From NCBI RefSeq assembly GCF_013416525.1, contig NZ_JACCEM010000006.1, positions 124,001 through 188,000 on the forward strand: a stretch of DNA of 64,000 nucleotides. Reading direction: 5' to 3'. This document shows, piece by piece, positions 9,631 to 18,141 of the stretch. Origin of the DNA: Parapusillimonas granuli (GTDB taxonomy: Bacteria; Pseudomonadota; Gammaproteobacteria; Burkholderiales; Burkholderiaceae_B). The translations under genes and the position numbers were made by a program. How positions within the stretch are numbered: position 1 is the stretch's first letter; each line of letters starts with the position of its first letter. The notes beneath the pieces are model-generated. The model saw only the letters and a list, made by a program, of their open reading frames with translations, was not told where the DNA came from and ran no database searches.

Positions 9631-9710
9631 GGCAGGCTTTGCAACTCATCCTCTGGCGGGTTTTCAAACAAAAACAGACCCGATCCAAGATGAAACCTGG
9701 AGTGTTCAAC

Positions 9711-10100
9711 GTGAACCTGATCGAACTTCTTGAACAAGAAGAAATTGCCCGCCTTACCGGCGGCGAAGCCAAGCCCGAGTTTGGCCCCGGCGACACCGTC
9801 GTCGTCAATGTGAACGTGGTCGAAGGCGCGCGCAAGCGTGTCCAGGCATACGAAGGCGTTGTCATTGCCAAGCGCAACCGCGGCTTGAATTCGTCGTTCA
9901 TCGTGCGCAAGATTTCTTCCGGCGAAGCCGTGGAACGCACGTTCCAATTGTATTCCCCGCAAATCGCCAGCATCGAAGTCAAGCGCCGTGGCGATGTGCG
10001 CCGTGCTAAACTGTATTATCTGCGTAGCCGTTCGGGTAAGTCCGCTCGCATCAAGGAAAAGCTGGTTCGCAAATCGGCAGCCAAGAAGGCAGCAGAATAA
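9711..10100 (+). CDS. rplS: 50S ribosomal protein L19
   Basis: Ribosomal protein at the 30S/50S interface, 129 residues from a GTG start ([18 protein letters not shown]). The GTG is preferred because GGAG lies 8 bases upstream and homologues start at this point. An ATG seven codons upstream lacks a ribosome site. Conserved features are [30 protein letters not shown] and [19 protein letters not shown]. It has a lysine/alanine-rich C-terminal tail longer than in E. coli (115 residues). It stands apart from rpsP-rimM-trmD, its usual operon partners, which are not in the window. Confidence 0.96.
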   Translation: MNLIELLEQEEIARLTGGEAKPEFGPGDTVVVNVNVVEGARKRVQAYEGVVIAKRNRGLNSSFIVRKISSGEAVERTFQLYSPQIASIEVKRRGDVRRAKLYYLRSRSGKSARIKEKLVRKSAAKKAAE

Positions 10101-10125
10101 TCCTGCTGGCTCTGGTCCAGAATCA

Positions 10126-10158
10126 CAAAGGCACCCCCGGCGGGTGCCTTTGTTTTTT
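10126..10158 (+). terminator. Intrinsic terminator of rplS
   Basis: Perfect 11-bp stem CAAAGGCACCC / GGGTGCCTTTG, loop CCGGC, then six T. The T run ends 7 bp before the next start codon. Confidence 0.95.
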
Positions 10159-10165
10159 AGGAACT

Positions 10166-10894
10166 ATGTCGCAAAACCCATTATCTCCCAGAAGCAGGCG
10201 CGTCATCGTCACCCCTGTTTTTGATCCCCTGGTGCAGCCGGTCCTGCCAGTCCAGCCGCTGCGGCCTTTGCGCAGCGACAGTATCCAGCTGGATTTCATC
10301 CAATCCGCTTTCCTGCGCCCGTTCCCGTGGCAGGTCGAACCCTTGTTCAGGCTGTCGTTCGAAGCCGACCCTTTGCAAAACCAGGACGCCATCCCCGCGG
10401 CGGTGTTTTTCCCGCTGGTCCAGCGGCCTTCCGGCCTGCACGTGCTTTTCACCCGCCGCGCGTCGCATCTGTATGACCATGCCGGCCAGATCTGTTTTCC
10501 TGGCGGGCGCATCGAAGCGACCGACAGCGACGAGATCGCGGCGGCGTTGCGGGAGACCCGCGAGGAGATCGGGGTGTCGCCGGAGTTCATTCAGCTCATC
10601 GGGAAGCAGCCTGATTATCTGACGTCTTCGCGCTTCATCATGAAGCCGGTGGTGGGGTTGATACGGCCGGGGTTTCAGCTGGCTCCGGATGTCAGCGAGG
10701 TCGCCGAGGTCTTCGAGGTGCCGTTGTCGGTGTTGATGGATCCTGGCATGCATCGGCTGCATCGGGCGCAGCTGCCGGATGGGGGGGAGCGTCTGTATTT
10801 TTCAATTACCTGGAAGTCTTATTTCATCTGGGGCGCCACGGCTGCTTTGATACGCAATTTCTATCGGTTTCTTTCGGCAGCGCAGGATCAGTAG
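10166..10894 (+). CDS. nudL: NudL-type Nudix hydrolase (probable CoA pyrophosphatase)
   Basis: 242 residues. The Nudix box runs from G114 to about G136 (GGRIE ... ALRETREEIGV), giving the Mg-binding REXXEE core. It is preceded by the UPF0035/CoA signature region FTRRASHLYDHAGQICFPGG, which points to the CoA-diphosphatase group (YeaB/NudL, human NUDT7-like). The first 60 residues are family-variable. The gene starts only 7 bp after the rplS terminator T run, so it relies either on read-through or on a promoter within the rplS end. Confidence 0.88.
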   Translation: MSQNPLSPRSRRVIVTPVFDPLVQPVLPVQPLRPLRSDSIQLDFIQSAFLRPFPWQVEPLFRLSFEADPLQNQDAIPAAVFFPLVQRPSGLHVLFTRRASHLYDHAGQICFPGGRIEATDSDEIAAALRETREEIGVSPEFIQLIGKQPDYLTSSRFIMKPVVGLIRPGFQLAPDVSEVAEVFEVPLSVLMDPGMHRLHRAQLPDGGERLYFSITWKSYFIWGATAALIRNFYRFLSAAQDQ

Positions 10895-10918
10895 GCGAGG
10901 GGACTTGTTTGTTGCCGT

Positions 10919-11075
10919 GCTGTTGTCTGGTTTCTTGACGCGGGCTGTTTATTGATCGCTGCGTTGTTGTTGGTTTCTTGACGCGGGCGGTTTATTGATC
11001 GCTGCGTTGTTGTTGGTTTCTTGACGCGGCCTGTTTATTGATTGTTGCGCCGTTATTGGTTTCTTGACGCGGCCT
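10919..11075. repeat. 43-bp direct tandem repeat, about 3.6 copies
   Basis: The core TTTCTTGACGCGG recurs at 10931, 10974, 11017 and 11060, a strict 43-bp period. Copies 1 to 3 also share GTTTATTGAT, and two share the following CGCTGCG. The fourth copy is cut at GGCCTG, where the left arm of the adjoining palindrome begins. Copies are contiguous with no spacers. Confidence 0.93.
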
Positions 11076-11296
11076 GCCAGGTGCTGCGCGGGCGCTCTTG
11101 CTCCCGTGACCCGGTCCTGCTGCGCAGGACTGCCCGGCCAAAGCACGCCTGTCGGGGCGGTCGCAGAACTCGCCCGCTCGGGCCAGTGGCCCGAAAGCGC
11201 GGGCTCAAACAGCTGCGCCCTTGCATCCCCGCCAGGCGTGCTTTGGCCGGCGGGCCCCGAAAGTCGCCCGAGCACCCGCGCAGCACCTGGCAGGCC
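11071..11296. repeat. Nested palindromic element, about 226 bp
   Basis: Outer arms are 11071-11092 and 11275-11296, a 22-bp perfect inverted repeat starting GGCCTGCCAGG. Inner arms are 11134-11157 and 11227-11250, 24 bp with one mismatch, containing CCAAAGCACGCC. The centre holds a 7-bp hairpin TCGGGCC-AGT-GGCCCGA (11178-11194). The left flank carries a further hairpin GTCCTG-CTGCG-CAGGAC (11114-11130). The layout is that of a cruciform, MITE or REP/BIME-like element. No transposase is encoded. Confidence 0.85.
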
Positions 11297-11639
11297 TCAT
11301 GGTATCGAGAATTGAGGCTGGGCTTGCCTCAGTGGCGAGCTGGTTCTCGGCAAGAGGGCTTGGCCAGCAGCAGCGTGGCTCTGTGGCAGCCGTGGCATGG
11401 CGATGGAGGGGACATGATCACGGTGGCGGCAGTACGATGGTGGTACTGCGATGGCCGTGGTGTGGTGGCTATCGCGGCATGAAACGGGCCTCCAGCGTAA
11501 TGGCACCGCCCCATCAGGCCCAACACCATCACGTCGAGACCAATACCATCACACCAGACAGACCGCGTCCAAGTAAACCTTGCAACGCGATGCAAGCCCA
11601 TCGCACTCAAGATCGAAACGACCCCGTGCGCCCTACGGT
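11297..11639. other. Non-coding stretch between the palindrome and rsgA
   Basis: No convincing gene. It contains GTGG/GATGG-rich low-complexity sequence around 11400-11470 with a short inverted repeat AGTAC-gatggtg-GTACT, then A/C-rich sequence with recurring ACCATCAC. Short open frames have no ribosome sites and no recognisable protein features. Confidence 0.5.
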
Positions 11640-12545
11640 TCAATACCGCCCCTGCGCCTCATTCTCCGCCAGAATGCGCTTGTAAAGCTCATGCCGCTCC
11701 CGCGGGATCTCGCCCCGTTCCAGCGCCGCGAGCACACCGCAGCCCGGTTCATGCCGATGCGTACAGTTATAGAACCGGCAGCCCTCGATCCCGTCCTGGA
11801 ACTCCGGAAAGCCCCGCTCGATCTCGCTCGGACCCAGGTGATACAAGCCGAAAGCCTGAAACCCCGGCGAATCGATCAAGTCCCCCGAGCCGTCGGGCAG
11901 ATGATAAAGACGCGTCGTGGTCGTCGTGTGCTTGCCCGCGCCCAGCGCCTGGGAATGCTCCTGAGTCAGCGCGCGCGCGTCCGGAACCAGCGCGTTGAGC
12001 AGCGTCGACTTGCCCATGGCGCTTTGCCCCAGCAACAGGCTGCACTTGCCCCGCAGCACCGGCAGCAGCGCGCCGCGTACCGCATCGCCCGCCAGCGCGC
12101 TGAGTTCGATGACGCGCACTCCCGCCCCCGCAAGGCCGGCCAGCTTCGCGCGTGCCCGGGGCAGGCTGTCGTGCAGGTCCGTCTTGTTCAGGATGATGAT
12201 CGGTTCGATGCCCGCGCTGCGGGCGGCGATCAGTGCGCGGCCCAGCAAGTCGTCGGAAAACAGCGGCTCGGGCGCCACCACGATCAGCAACTGATCGACA
12301 TTGGCCGCGAACTGCTTGCTGCGCATGTCGTCGGAACGGTAGAGCAGGTTGCGCCGTTCCAGGATGCGCTCGATCGACCCTTCGCCGGCGGCCTGCGGGC
12401 TCACGACGACGTGGTCGCCGACGGCGGCTCCGGCCTTCTTGCCGCGTGGAAAGCACTGGCGCAGGCTGCCGTCGGGGAACTCGACCGTGTAGTGGCGCCC
12501 GTGCGCCCCGATGATGCGGCCCTGCAGGGCGGCGGCTTTATCCAT
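11640..12545 (-). CDS. rsgA: Ribosome small subunit-dependent GTPase A
   Basis: Late 30S-assembly GTPase (YjeQ family), 301 residues. It has an N-terminal OB fold (about 1-70) and a circularly permuted GTPase domain, in which the G4 motif NKTD (120-123) precedes the P-loop GQSAMGKST (173-181) and G3 DSPG (225-228). The C-terminal zinc knuckle has C256, C261, H263 and C269. The start codon overlaps the stop region of the M48 protease gene by 8 bp, so the two form a translationally coupled pair. Confidence 0.96.
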   Translation of the reverse strand: MDKAAALQGRIIGAHGRHYTVEFPDGSLRQCFPRGKKAGAAVGDHVVVSPQAAGEGSIERILERRNLLYRSDDMRSKQFAANVDQLLIVVAPEPLFSDDLLGRALIAARSAGIEPIIILNKTDLHDSLPRARAKLAGLAGAGVRVIELSALAGDAVRGALLPVLRGKCSLLLGQSAMGKSTLLNALVPDARALTQEHSQALGAGKHTTTTTRLYHLPDGSGDLIDSPGFQAFGLYHLGPSEIERGFPEFQDGIEGCRFYNCTHRHEPGCGVLAALERGEIPRERHELYKRILAENEAQGRY

Positions 12546-13782
12546 GCTTCAGTTTCTGTATGCGTATCACGGCGGGCGGATGGCTGTCGTAATAGGCCGA
12601 GTGTATTGGATCGGGCGTCAGCGTGGCGGCATTGTCGTCATAGAGCTTCACCAGCGCCGAGACGAGCCGGTCCGGAGGGCATTGCCGGGCCGCGTAGCGG
12701 TCGGCCTGGAATTCGTCGCGCCTGGACAGCCAGCTGGCCAGCGGCGTCGCCCAGAACGTGAAGACCGGCACCGCCAGGAAAAGCAGGATCAGGGCCAGCG
12801 CGTCGTTGGGGCGGCCCAGTTGCGGCAGCACGCCCAGGCCGACGTAGAACCAAGTCTGGTTCGACAGCCAGCCCAGCAGCAGCAGGAAAGCCAGGGCCAC
12901 GGCGAAGCTGACCGCCATACGCTTGATGATGTGCTTGTGGCTGAAATGGCCCAGCTCGTGCGCCAGCACGGCTTCCACTTCGTCGACGTTCAGCCGGGAC
13001 AGCAGCGTATCGAAGAACACGATGCGGCGCGCATTGCCGAAGCCGGTGAAATACGCATTGCCGTGGGCGGAGCGCTTGGAGCCGTCCATGACGAACAGGC
13101 CGCTCAGGGAGAACCCGCAGCGCTTGGCCAGGCCTTGTATGCGCTCGGCGATTTCGGGGTTGTCCAGCGGGGTGAACTTGTTGAACAGCGGGGCGATGAC
13201 GGTTGGGAACAGCCAGAGGATCAGGAAGTTGAAGCCCACCCACAGCCCCCACGCCCACCAGACCCAGCTGGAACCGGCATTGCCCATGAACCAGAGCACG
13301 CCGGCGGCCAGCGGCGTGCCGAGCAGCAGCGTGAGCGCCAGCGTCTTGAGATTGTCCTGGATGAACAGCCGGGGAGTGATGCGATTGAAGCCGAAACGGG
13401 CTTCCAGCTTGAATTTGCGCCAGGCCGAGAAAGGCAGGCCGATCAGGCCCATGATGGCGAGCACGGCCGCCAGAAGCATCAGCTGCCGCAGCATTTCGTT
13501 GTCGATCAGCACGCCCAGGTGGTGGTCCAGGAATTGCAGGCCCCCGAGCAGCGTGAAACCGACGAGCACCGCCGCTTCCGTCACGCGCTCGACCATGGAG
13601 AACTGCATCTTCGCGATCGTGTAGTCGGCCGCGCGCTGGTGGCTGTGCAGGCCGATGCGGTCGGCGAACTCGGGGGGCACGGTATCGCGGTGCTTTTGCA
13701 CGTGCCGGATCTGGCGGGAAGCGAGCCAGAGTCCGGTCAGGATGTCTGCAAGCAGGAAGGCGACGAACAACGATGTAAACAT
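12538..13782 (-). CDS. M48 family (Ste24/CAAX protease-like) membrane metallopeptidase
   Basis: Integral-membrane zinc protease of 414 residues with an N-terminal M48_N membrane domain and the catalytic motif [17 protein letters not shown]. The downstream glutamate segment [13 protein letters not shown] supplies the third zinc ligand. Several hydrophobic helices flank the active site, as in Ste24. Bacteria lack CAAX prenylation, so the substrate is unknown; membrane protein quality control is the usual suggestion. It lies upstream of rsgA in one operon and divergent from orn (45 bp apart), a neighbourhood common in Burkholderiales. Confidence 0.92.
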   Translation of the reverse strand: MFTSLFVAFLLADILTGLWLASRQIRHVQKHRDTVPPEFADRIGLHSHQRAADYTIAKMQFSMVERVTEAAVLVGFTLLGGLQFLDHHLGVLIDNEMLRQLMLLAAVLAIMGLIGLPFSAWRKFKLEARFGFNRITPRLFIQDNLKTLALTLLLGTPLAAGVLWFMGNAGSSWVWWAWGLWVGFNFLILWLFPTVIAPLFNKFTPLDNPEIAERIQGLAKRCGFSLSGLFVMDGSKRSAHGNAYFTGFGNARRIVFFDTLLSRLNVDEVEAVLAHELGHFSHKHIIKRMAVSFAVALAFLLLLGWLSNQTWFYVGLGVLPQLGRPNDALALILLFLAVPVFTFWATPLASWLSRRDEFQADRYAARQCPPDRLVSALVKLYDDNAATLTPDPIHSAYYDSHPPAVIRIQKLKHG

Positions 13783-13827
13783 GGCGAGCCGGTGTGTGCG
13801 AAAATCTTTGTTTTAAGGAAGGATTAT

Positions 13828-14373
13828 ATGGCGGCGAACGATCAGCGTCTGGTGTGGCTCGATATGGAAATGACGGGCCTGGACCCCGAAAAAGAGCGGA
13901 TTATCGAAGTGGCGACGGTCATCACCGAAGCCGACCTCAGCTTCGTCGCCGAAGGGCCGGTACTGGTCGTCCACCAAAGCGACGAACTGCTCGACGCCAT
14001 GGACAGCTGGAACAAGTCCACGCACGGCAAAAGCGGCCTGATCGACAAGGTCAAGGCGTCCACCCTGACCGAAGCGCAGGCCGAAGAGCAATTGCTGGCC
14101 TTCCTGTCGCAGCACGTTCCCGCGGGCAAGTCCCCCATGTGCGGCAACACCATCGGCCAGGACCGCCGCTTCATGGTGAAGTACATGCCCAGGCTAGAGG
14201 CTTTCTTCCATTATCGCAACCTCGACGTCAGCACGCTCAAAGAACTTTCACTGCGCTGGAAGCCTGAAGTCTATCGCAGCTTCGTCAAGAAAAGCCGGCA
14301 CGAGGCGCTGGCCGACATCTACGAATCGATCGAAGAGCTCAAGCATTACCGCGAGCATTTCATCAAGCTCTGA
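13828..14373 (+). CDS. orn: Oligoribonuclease
   Basis: 3'-5' exoribonuclease that finishes RNA decay by degrading di- to pentanucleotides, including pGpG from cyclic-di-GMP turnover. 181 residues, DEDDh family: Exo [11 protein letters not shown], Exo II with [10 protein letters not shown], and Exo III HEALADI. The ATG at 13828 is chosen because AAGGAAGGA lies just upstream; the frame is open far upstream only because it shadows the opposite-strand protease. paaX follows convergently with 21 bp between the stops. Confidence 0.97.
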   Translation: MAANDQRLVWLDMEMTGLDPEKERIIEVATVITEADLSFVAEGPVLVVHQSDELLDAMDSWNKSTHGKSGLIDKVKASTLTEAQAEEQLLAFLSQHVPAGKSPMCGNTIGQDRRFMVKYMPRLEAFFHYRNLDVSTLKELSLRWKPEVYRSFVKKSRHEALADIYESIEELKHYREHFIKL

Positions 14374-14394
14374 CGCCGGCCGGGCTGGCGCCGC

Positions 14395-15351
14395 TCAGGC
14401 CGCCGCCTGGCGCCCGCTGTATTTGTCGCGGCCGCCGAAGCGGTCGTGCACATAGGGCTTGAGCGGCTGGAAGCGCGCCGGATCGCGTTCCAGTATTTCG
14501 CACAAATGCTCTTCGGCTGTGTCGAATACCGCCCAGTACAGCCGGCCGCATAATTCGCGGGCGGCATGCCCGGGCCAATTCCGCGGCAGCATCTGCTGGG
14601 GCAGCTGCGGGTCGTGCAGCACGATCCTGCGCCAGGCATGCAAGGCGATGGCGCGTATGGCAAAGGCCTGCATGGGCCGCATTTGCGGGCCGATGGATTC
14701 GAGCAGCGGGCCGTGGTCGTCCAGGAAGGCCCGGTACTGCCGCGCCACCCCTTCCAGGTCCCAGCACTGGGACACCAGTTCGCTGATCAGCAGGCCTTCG
14801 CCTTCGTTCATTTCCCTGGCGCTCATGACCAGGGCGTGGCGCGCCAGCTTGAGCTTGCCCAGTATCTTCGAGGCGGTGCTTTTCTGGTTGCGCGGCACGG
14901 CGAAGATGCCGGGGGCGATGGCGCCGAAGCCGGCCCACACGAGCTCGTGGCGCAGTTCCGCACGCTTGCCCAGGCTGCTGTTGCCGAAGCGCGGCAGGAT
15001 GACCAGCGTCCAGTCGCCGTCCCACAGCGCGGGCGAGCCGGTATAGATGCGGCCGGAGGCCTGGCGCGTCAGTTCCAGGCCGTGTTCGCTCAGGCGGTAC
15101 AGGCTGCGGCGGCCGTGGCGCTCGGACTGCAGCCAGTCCTGGGCGACCAGGCGGAAGACGCTGGTGCGCAGCAGGCGTTCGTTGATGCCCAGGGGCGTGA
15201 CGAGGTCGATCAGGTCGCTCAGCCAGATGCTGCCGCCGTGCGGCTCGATGGCATCGCCCAGGAGCGTGACGCACAGCGATTTCGCGCGCGGCGGGTCGTG
15301 TTCCAGCAGCGTGTGGATCTGGCGTTGCAATGCGGGACTGGTGTCGGTCAT
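14395..15351 (-). CDS. paaX: PaaX-family repressor of phenylacetate degradation
   Basis: 318-residue regulator. It has an N-terminal winged helix (LSDLIDLVTPLGINERLLRTSVFRL), a central PaaX domain beginning near LWDGDWTLVILP, and the C-terminal PaaX_C region. In characterised systems PaaX represses paa genes and is released by phenylacetyl-CoA. It is divergent from paaABCDE, sharing the 149-bp intergenic region, so direct control of that operon and of itself is likely. No convincing match to the E. coli PaaX operator was seen by eye. Confidence 0.92.
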   Translation of the reverse strand: MTDTSPALQRQIHTLLEHDPPRAKSLCVTLLGDAIEPHGGSIWLSDLIDLVTPLGINERLLRTSVFRLVAQDWLQSERHGRRSLYRLSEHGLELTRQASGRIYTGSPALWDGDWTLVILPRFGNSSLGKRAELRHELVWAGFGAIAPGIFAVPRNQKSTASKILGKLKLARHALVMSAREMNEGEGLLISELVSQCWDLEGVARQYRAFLDDHGPLLESIGPQMRPMQAFAIRAIALHAWRRIVLHDPQLPQQMLPRNWPGHAARELCGRLYWAVFDTAEEHLCEILERDPARFQPLKPYVHDRFGGRDKYSGRQAAA

Positions 15352-15423
15352 GGTGTTGGAGGGTCGTTTCGGCTTGCGTCGATCTTATAACAAAGCGCGA
15401 ACACGCTCATTTGATACTACAAT

Positions 15424-15456
15424 TTGATTGACATCAAGATTTATGTATTAAATAAT
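15424..15456 (+). promoter_or_regulatory. paaA promoter with FNR-type box over the -35
   Basis: A perfect FNR/ANR-type site TTGAT-TGAC-ATCAA spans 15424-15437. It contains the consensus -35 TTGACA (15428-15433). A 17-bp spacer leads to AATAAT (15451-15456), which matches TATAAT at 5 of 6 positions. The box centre would be about 32 bp upstream of the predicted transcription start, a position where a bound FNR-family protein would be expected to repress. Confidence 0.75.
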
Positions 15457-15500
15457 AAAAAAGAATCGAATAAGCAGGCAAACACCACAGGAGACACCTC

Positions 15501-16493
15501 ATGTATGCCCAACTCGTGGAAACCGGAGTCAAAAGCGTGCGCTCCGTCGATCAGCTGTCCGGCCGGGAACTCGCGTTCCAGCAGCGCATCGACGAAGGCG
15601 TGCGCATCGAGCCCAAGGACTGGATGCCGGAGGCCTACCGCAAGACCCTCGTGCGCCAGATTTCGCAGCATGCGCATTCCGAAATCGTGGGCATGCTGCC
15701 CGAAGGCAACTGGATCACGCGCGCGCCCACGCTCAAGCGCAAGGCCATACTGCTGGCCAAGGTCCAGGACGAAGCCGGGCACGGCCTGTACCTGTACAGC
15801 GCCGCCGAAACGCTGGGCGTGTCGCGCGACGACCTGATCGACGACCTGCATAGCGGCAAGGCCAAGTATTCCAGCATCTTCAACTATCCCACCCTGACCT
15901 GGGCCGACATCGGCATGATAGGGTGGCTGGTCGACGGCTCCGCCATCATCAACCAGATTCCGCTGTGCCGATGTTCCTACGGCCCGTATGCGCGGGCCAT
16001 GGTTCGGGTCTGCAAGGAAGAATCCTTCCACCAGCGGCAAGGCTACGACCTGCTGCTCCAGATGTGCCTGCACGGCACGCCCGAACAAAAGGAAATGTGC
16101 CAGGACGCCCTGAACCGCTGGTGGTGGCCGGCGCTCATGATGTTCGGTCCCTCCGATGCCGACTCGCCCAACAGCGCGCAGTCCATGCAATGGCGCATCA
16201 AGCTGTTCTCCAACGACGAACTGCGCCAGAAGATGGTCGACCAGACCGTGCCCCAGGCCGAATACCTGGGGCTGAAGGTGCCCGACCCCGACCTCAAGTG
16301 GAACGAGGAACGCGGCCATTACGATTTCGGCGAAATCGACTGGAGCGAGTTCTACGCGGTCATCAAGGGGAACGGCCAGTGCAACCGCGAAAGGCTCCGG
16401 ACGCGCGTGCGCGCGCACGAAGACGGCGCCTGGGTGCGCGACGCCTTTTCCGCCCACGCCGACAAGCAGGCCCGCAAGCAGGCGGTCGCCTGA
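15501..16493 (+). CDS. paaA: 1,2-phenylacetyl-CoA epoxidase subunit A (catalytic)
   Basis: Catalytic subunit of the PaaABCE diiron monooxygenase, which epoxidises the aromatic ring of phenylacetyl-CoA using O2. 330 residues, close to the E. coli length. The diiron carboxylate helices are visible as [18 protein letters not shown] and [17 protein letters not shown] (ExxH pairs), with [16 protein letters not shown] upstream. CAGGAG precedes the ATG. It is the first gene of the paaABCDE operon, downstream of the FNR-box promoter. Confidence 0.97.
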   Translation: MYAQLVETGVKSVRSVDQLSGRELAFQQRIDEGVRIEPKDWMPEAYRKTLVRQISQHAHSEIVGMLPEGNWITRAPTLKRKAILLAKVQDEAGHGLYLYSAAETLGVSRDDLIDDLHSGKAKYSSIFNYPTLTWADIGMIGWLVDGSAIINQIPLCRCSYGPYARAMVRVCKEESFHQRQGYDLLLQMCLHGTPEQKEMCQDALNRWWWPALMMFGPSDADSPNSAQSMQWRIKLFSNDELRQKMVDQTVPQAEYLGLKVPDPDLKWNEERGHYDFGEIDWSEFYAVIKGNGQCNRERLRTRVRAHEDGAWVRDAFSAHADKQARKQAVA

Positions 16494-16557
16494 ATCACCG
16501 ATAACTGTTCCACATTGATAAAGTGCCCAAGGCAAGAGCGGCACGGAGGATGAAAAA

Positions 16558-16842
16558 ATGAGTCAGAACGGATGGCCTCTCTGGGAGGTCTTCATACGCA
16601 GCCAGCACGGCCTGGCGCACAAGCACGTGGGCAGCGTGCATGCCTCGGACGCCGAAATGGCGATCAACAACGCCCGCGACGTCTACACGCGCCGCAACGA
16701 GGGGCTGAGCATCTGGGTGGTCAAGGCGGCCGACATCACCGCCAGTTCGCCCGGCGACAAGGAGCCGCTGTTCGACCCCGCGGAAAGCAAGGTGTACAGG
16801 CATCCCACCTTCTTCCCCATGCCTGACGAAATCAAGATGTAG
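16558..16842 (+). CDS. paaB: 1,2-phenylacetyl-CoA epoxidase subunit B
   Basis: Small bridging subunit (94 residues) needed for assembly of the epoxidase complex; no catalytic residues are known. Family-typical segments are WPLWEVFIRSQHGLAHKHVG and MAINNARDVYTRRNEGLSIW, with the ending FFPMPDEIKM. A GGAGGA ribosome site precedes the ATG. It lies 64 bp after paaA and 8 bp before paaC. Confidence 0.97.
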   Translation: MSQNGWPLWEVFIRSQHGLAHKHVGSVHASDAEMAINNARDVYTRRNEGLSIWVVKAADITASSPGDKEPLFDPAESKVYRHPTFFPMPDEIKM

Positions 16843-16850
16843 GGGGCGCC

Positions 16851-17615
16851 GTGGACCAAGCATTGTTCCAGTACCTGCTGCGCCTGGGCGACACCGCGCT
16901 GATTCTTTCGCATCGCCTGTCCGAATGGACCGGCCATGGGCCCGCCCTCGAAGAGGAAATGGCGACCACCAACGTGGCGCTCGACCTGCTGGGCCAGGCG
17001 CGCATGTGGCTGACGCTGGCCGGCGAAGTCGAAGGCAAGGGCCGCGACGAAGACCAGCTGGCCTATCTGCGGGACGCCCCGCAATACCGCAACTATCTGC
17101 TCGTGGAGCGCGACAACGGCCATTACGGCGACACCATGGCGCGCCAGTTCCTGTTCGACGTCTGGCATTATTTCCTGCTGCAGGAGCTCTCCGCCTCGTC
17201 GGATCCGCGCATCGCCGCCATTGCCGCCAAGTCGCTCAAGGAAGTCACCTACCACGTGCGCCGTTCCTCCGACGTCCTGGTGCGCCTGGGCGACGGCACC
17301 GAAGAAAGCCACGCCCGCATGCAGGAAGCGCTGGACGACGCCTGGCGCTACGTGGGCGAGCTCTTCCACGACGACGACGTCATCGCCGGCCTGGCCGAGC
17401 GCGGCGTCGTTCCGCTGCACTCGTCCTTGTGGCCGGCCTGGGAGGCCCACGCCGGCGCGGTGCTGCGCGAAGCCACGCTGACGCAGCCCCCCAAGGAAGA
17501 GGCCGCCCATCCCGCCCACCGGGGCGGCATCACCGGGCGCCACACCGAGGCGCTGGGCTATATCCTGGCCGAGATGCAGCATCTGCAAAGGGCTTATCCG
17601 GGGGCGTCGTGGTGA
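16851..17615 (+). CDS. paaC: 1,2-phenylacetyl-CoA epoxidase subunit C (structural)
   Basis: Structural ferritin-like partner of PaaA, 254 residues, from a GTG start (M-DQALFQYLLRLGDTALILS). It shares the helix bundle of PaaA without a working diiron site. Visible blocks are EEEMATTNVALDLLGQARMW and FLFDVWHYFLLQELS. GGGGGC lies just upstream of the GTG. The stop overlaps the paaD start. Confidence 0.95.
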   Translation: MDQALFQYLLRLGDTALILSHRLSEWTGHGPALEEEMATTNVALDLLGQARMWLTLAGEVEGKGRDEDQLAYLRDAPQYRNYLLVERDNGHYGDTMARQFLFDVWHYFLLQELSASSDPRIAAIAAKSLKEVTYHVRRSSDVLVRLGDGTEESHARMQEALDDAWRYVGELFHDDDVIAGLAERGVVPLHSSLWPAWEAHAGAVLREATLTQPPKEEAAHPAHRGGITGRHTEALGYILAEMQHLQRAYPGASW

Positions 17616-18121
17616 TCACCGCTACCGGTCGCCCCTCCGCCGAACAGCTCATGCAGTGGCTGGCCGCCGTCGCCGACCCAGAAATCCCGGTGCTGTCGGT
17701 GGCCGACCTGGGGCTGATCCGGGACGTCGGCTGGGAAGGCGACACCTGTGTCGTCACGATCACGCCCACGTATTCCGGCTGCCCCGCCATGCGCGAGATC
17801 TCCGACGCCATCGTGGCCGCGCTGAACGCCCAGGGGGTGGGGCGGGTGCGGGTGGATACCCGGCTGTCCCCGGCCTGGACCACCGACTGGATGAGCGAAA
17901 AAGGCCGCGCCGCGCTGAAAGGCTACGGCATCGCCCCGCCCGCGGAAAAAGCCGTCGACATATCCGGGATCACGCGGCGCAACGCGCAGGTGGTGGTGCC
18001 CTGTCCGCAATGCGGGTCCCATGATACGCGCCTGGTCAGCCACTTCGGATCGACTTCCTGCAAGGCCCTGTATCGCTGCAGCCACTGCGGCGAACCCTTC
18101 GATTACTTCAAGGCGCACTAG
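17612..18121 (+). CDS. paaD: PaaD, Fe-S maturation factor of the phenylacetyl-CoA epoxidase
   Basis: 169 residues, with an N-terminal DUF59/MIP18 domain (DPEIPVLSVADLGLIRDV, TPTYSGCPAM) of the SufT/iron-sulfur carrier type. The C-terminal zinc ribbon has two CxxC pairs (CPQCG ... CSHCG). It is thought to help build the iron-sulfur reductase PaaE. It starts at GTG 17612, overlapping the paaC stop as GTGA; another GTG one codon upstream is possible. The short coupling supports tight co-expression with paaABC and paaE. Confidence 0.93.
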   Translation: MITATGRPSAEQLMQWLAAVADPEIPVLSVADLGLIRDVGWEGDTCVVTITPTYSGCPAMREISDAIVAALNAQGVGRVRVDTRLSPAWTTDWMSEKGRAALKGYGIAPPAEKAVDISGITRRNAQVVVPCPQCGSHDTRLVSHFGSTSCKALYRCSHCGEPFDYFKAH

Positions 18122-18141
18122 CGTCAACAGGCTCCAAACTC

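Noticed and set aside
10919-11075. CRISPR array
   Set aside because: Repeats are contiguous with no unique spacers and no cas genes are nearby.
11042-11482. Open frame of about 146 codons within the palindrome
   Set aside because: No ribosome site; the sequence is arginine-rich GC shadow coding over inverted repeats, with no protein-like features.
12511-13827. Very long upstream extension of orn
   Set aside because: It overlaps the M48 protease on the other strand; orn has a strong ribosome site and family start at 13828.
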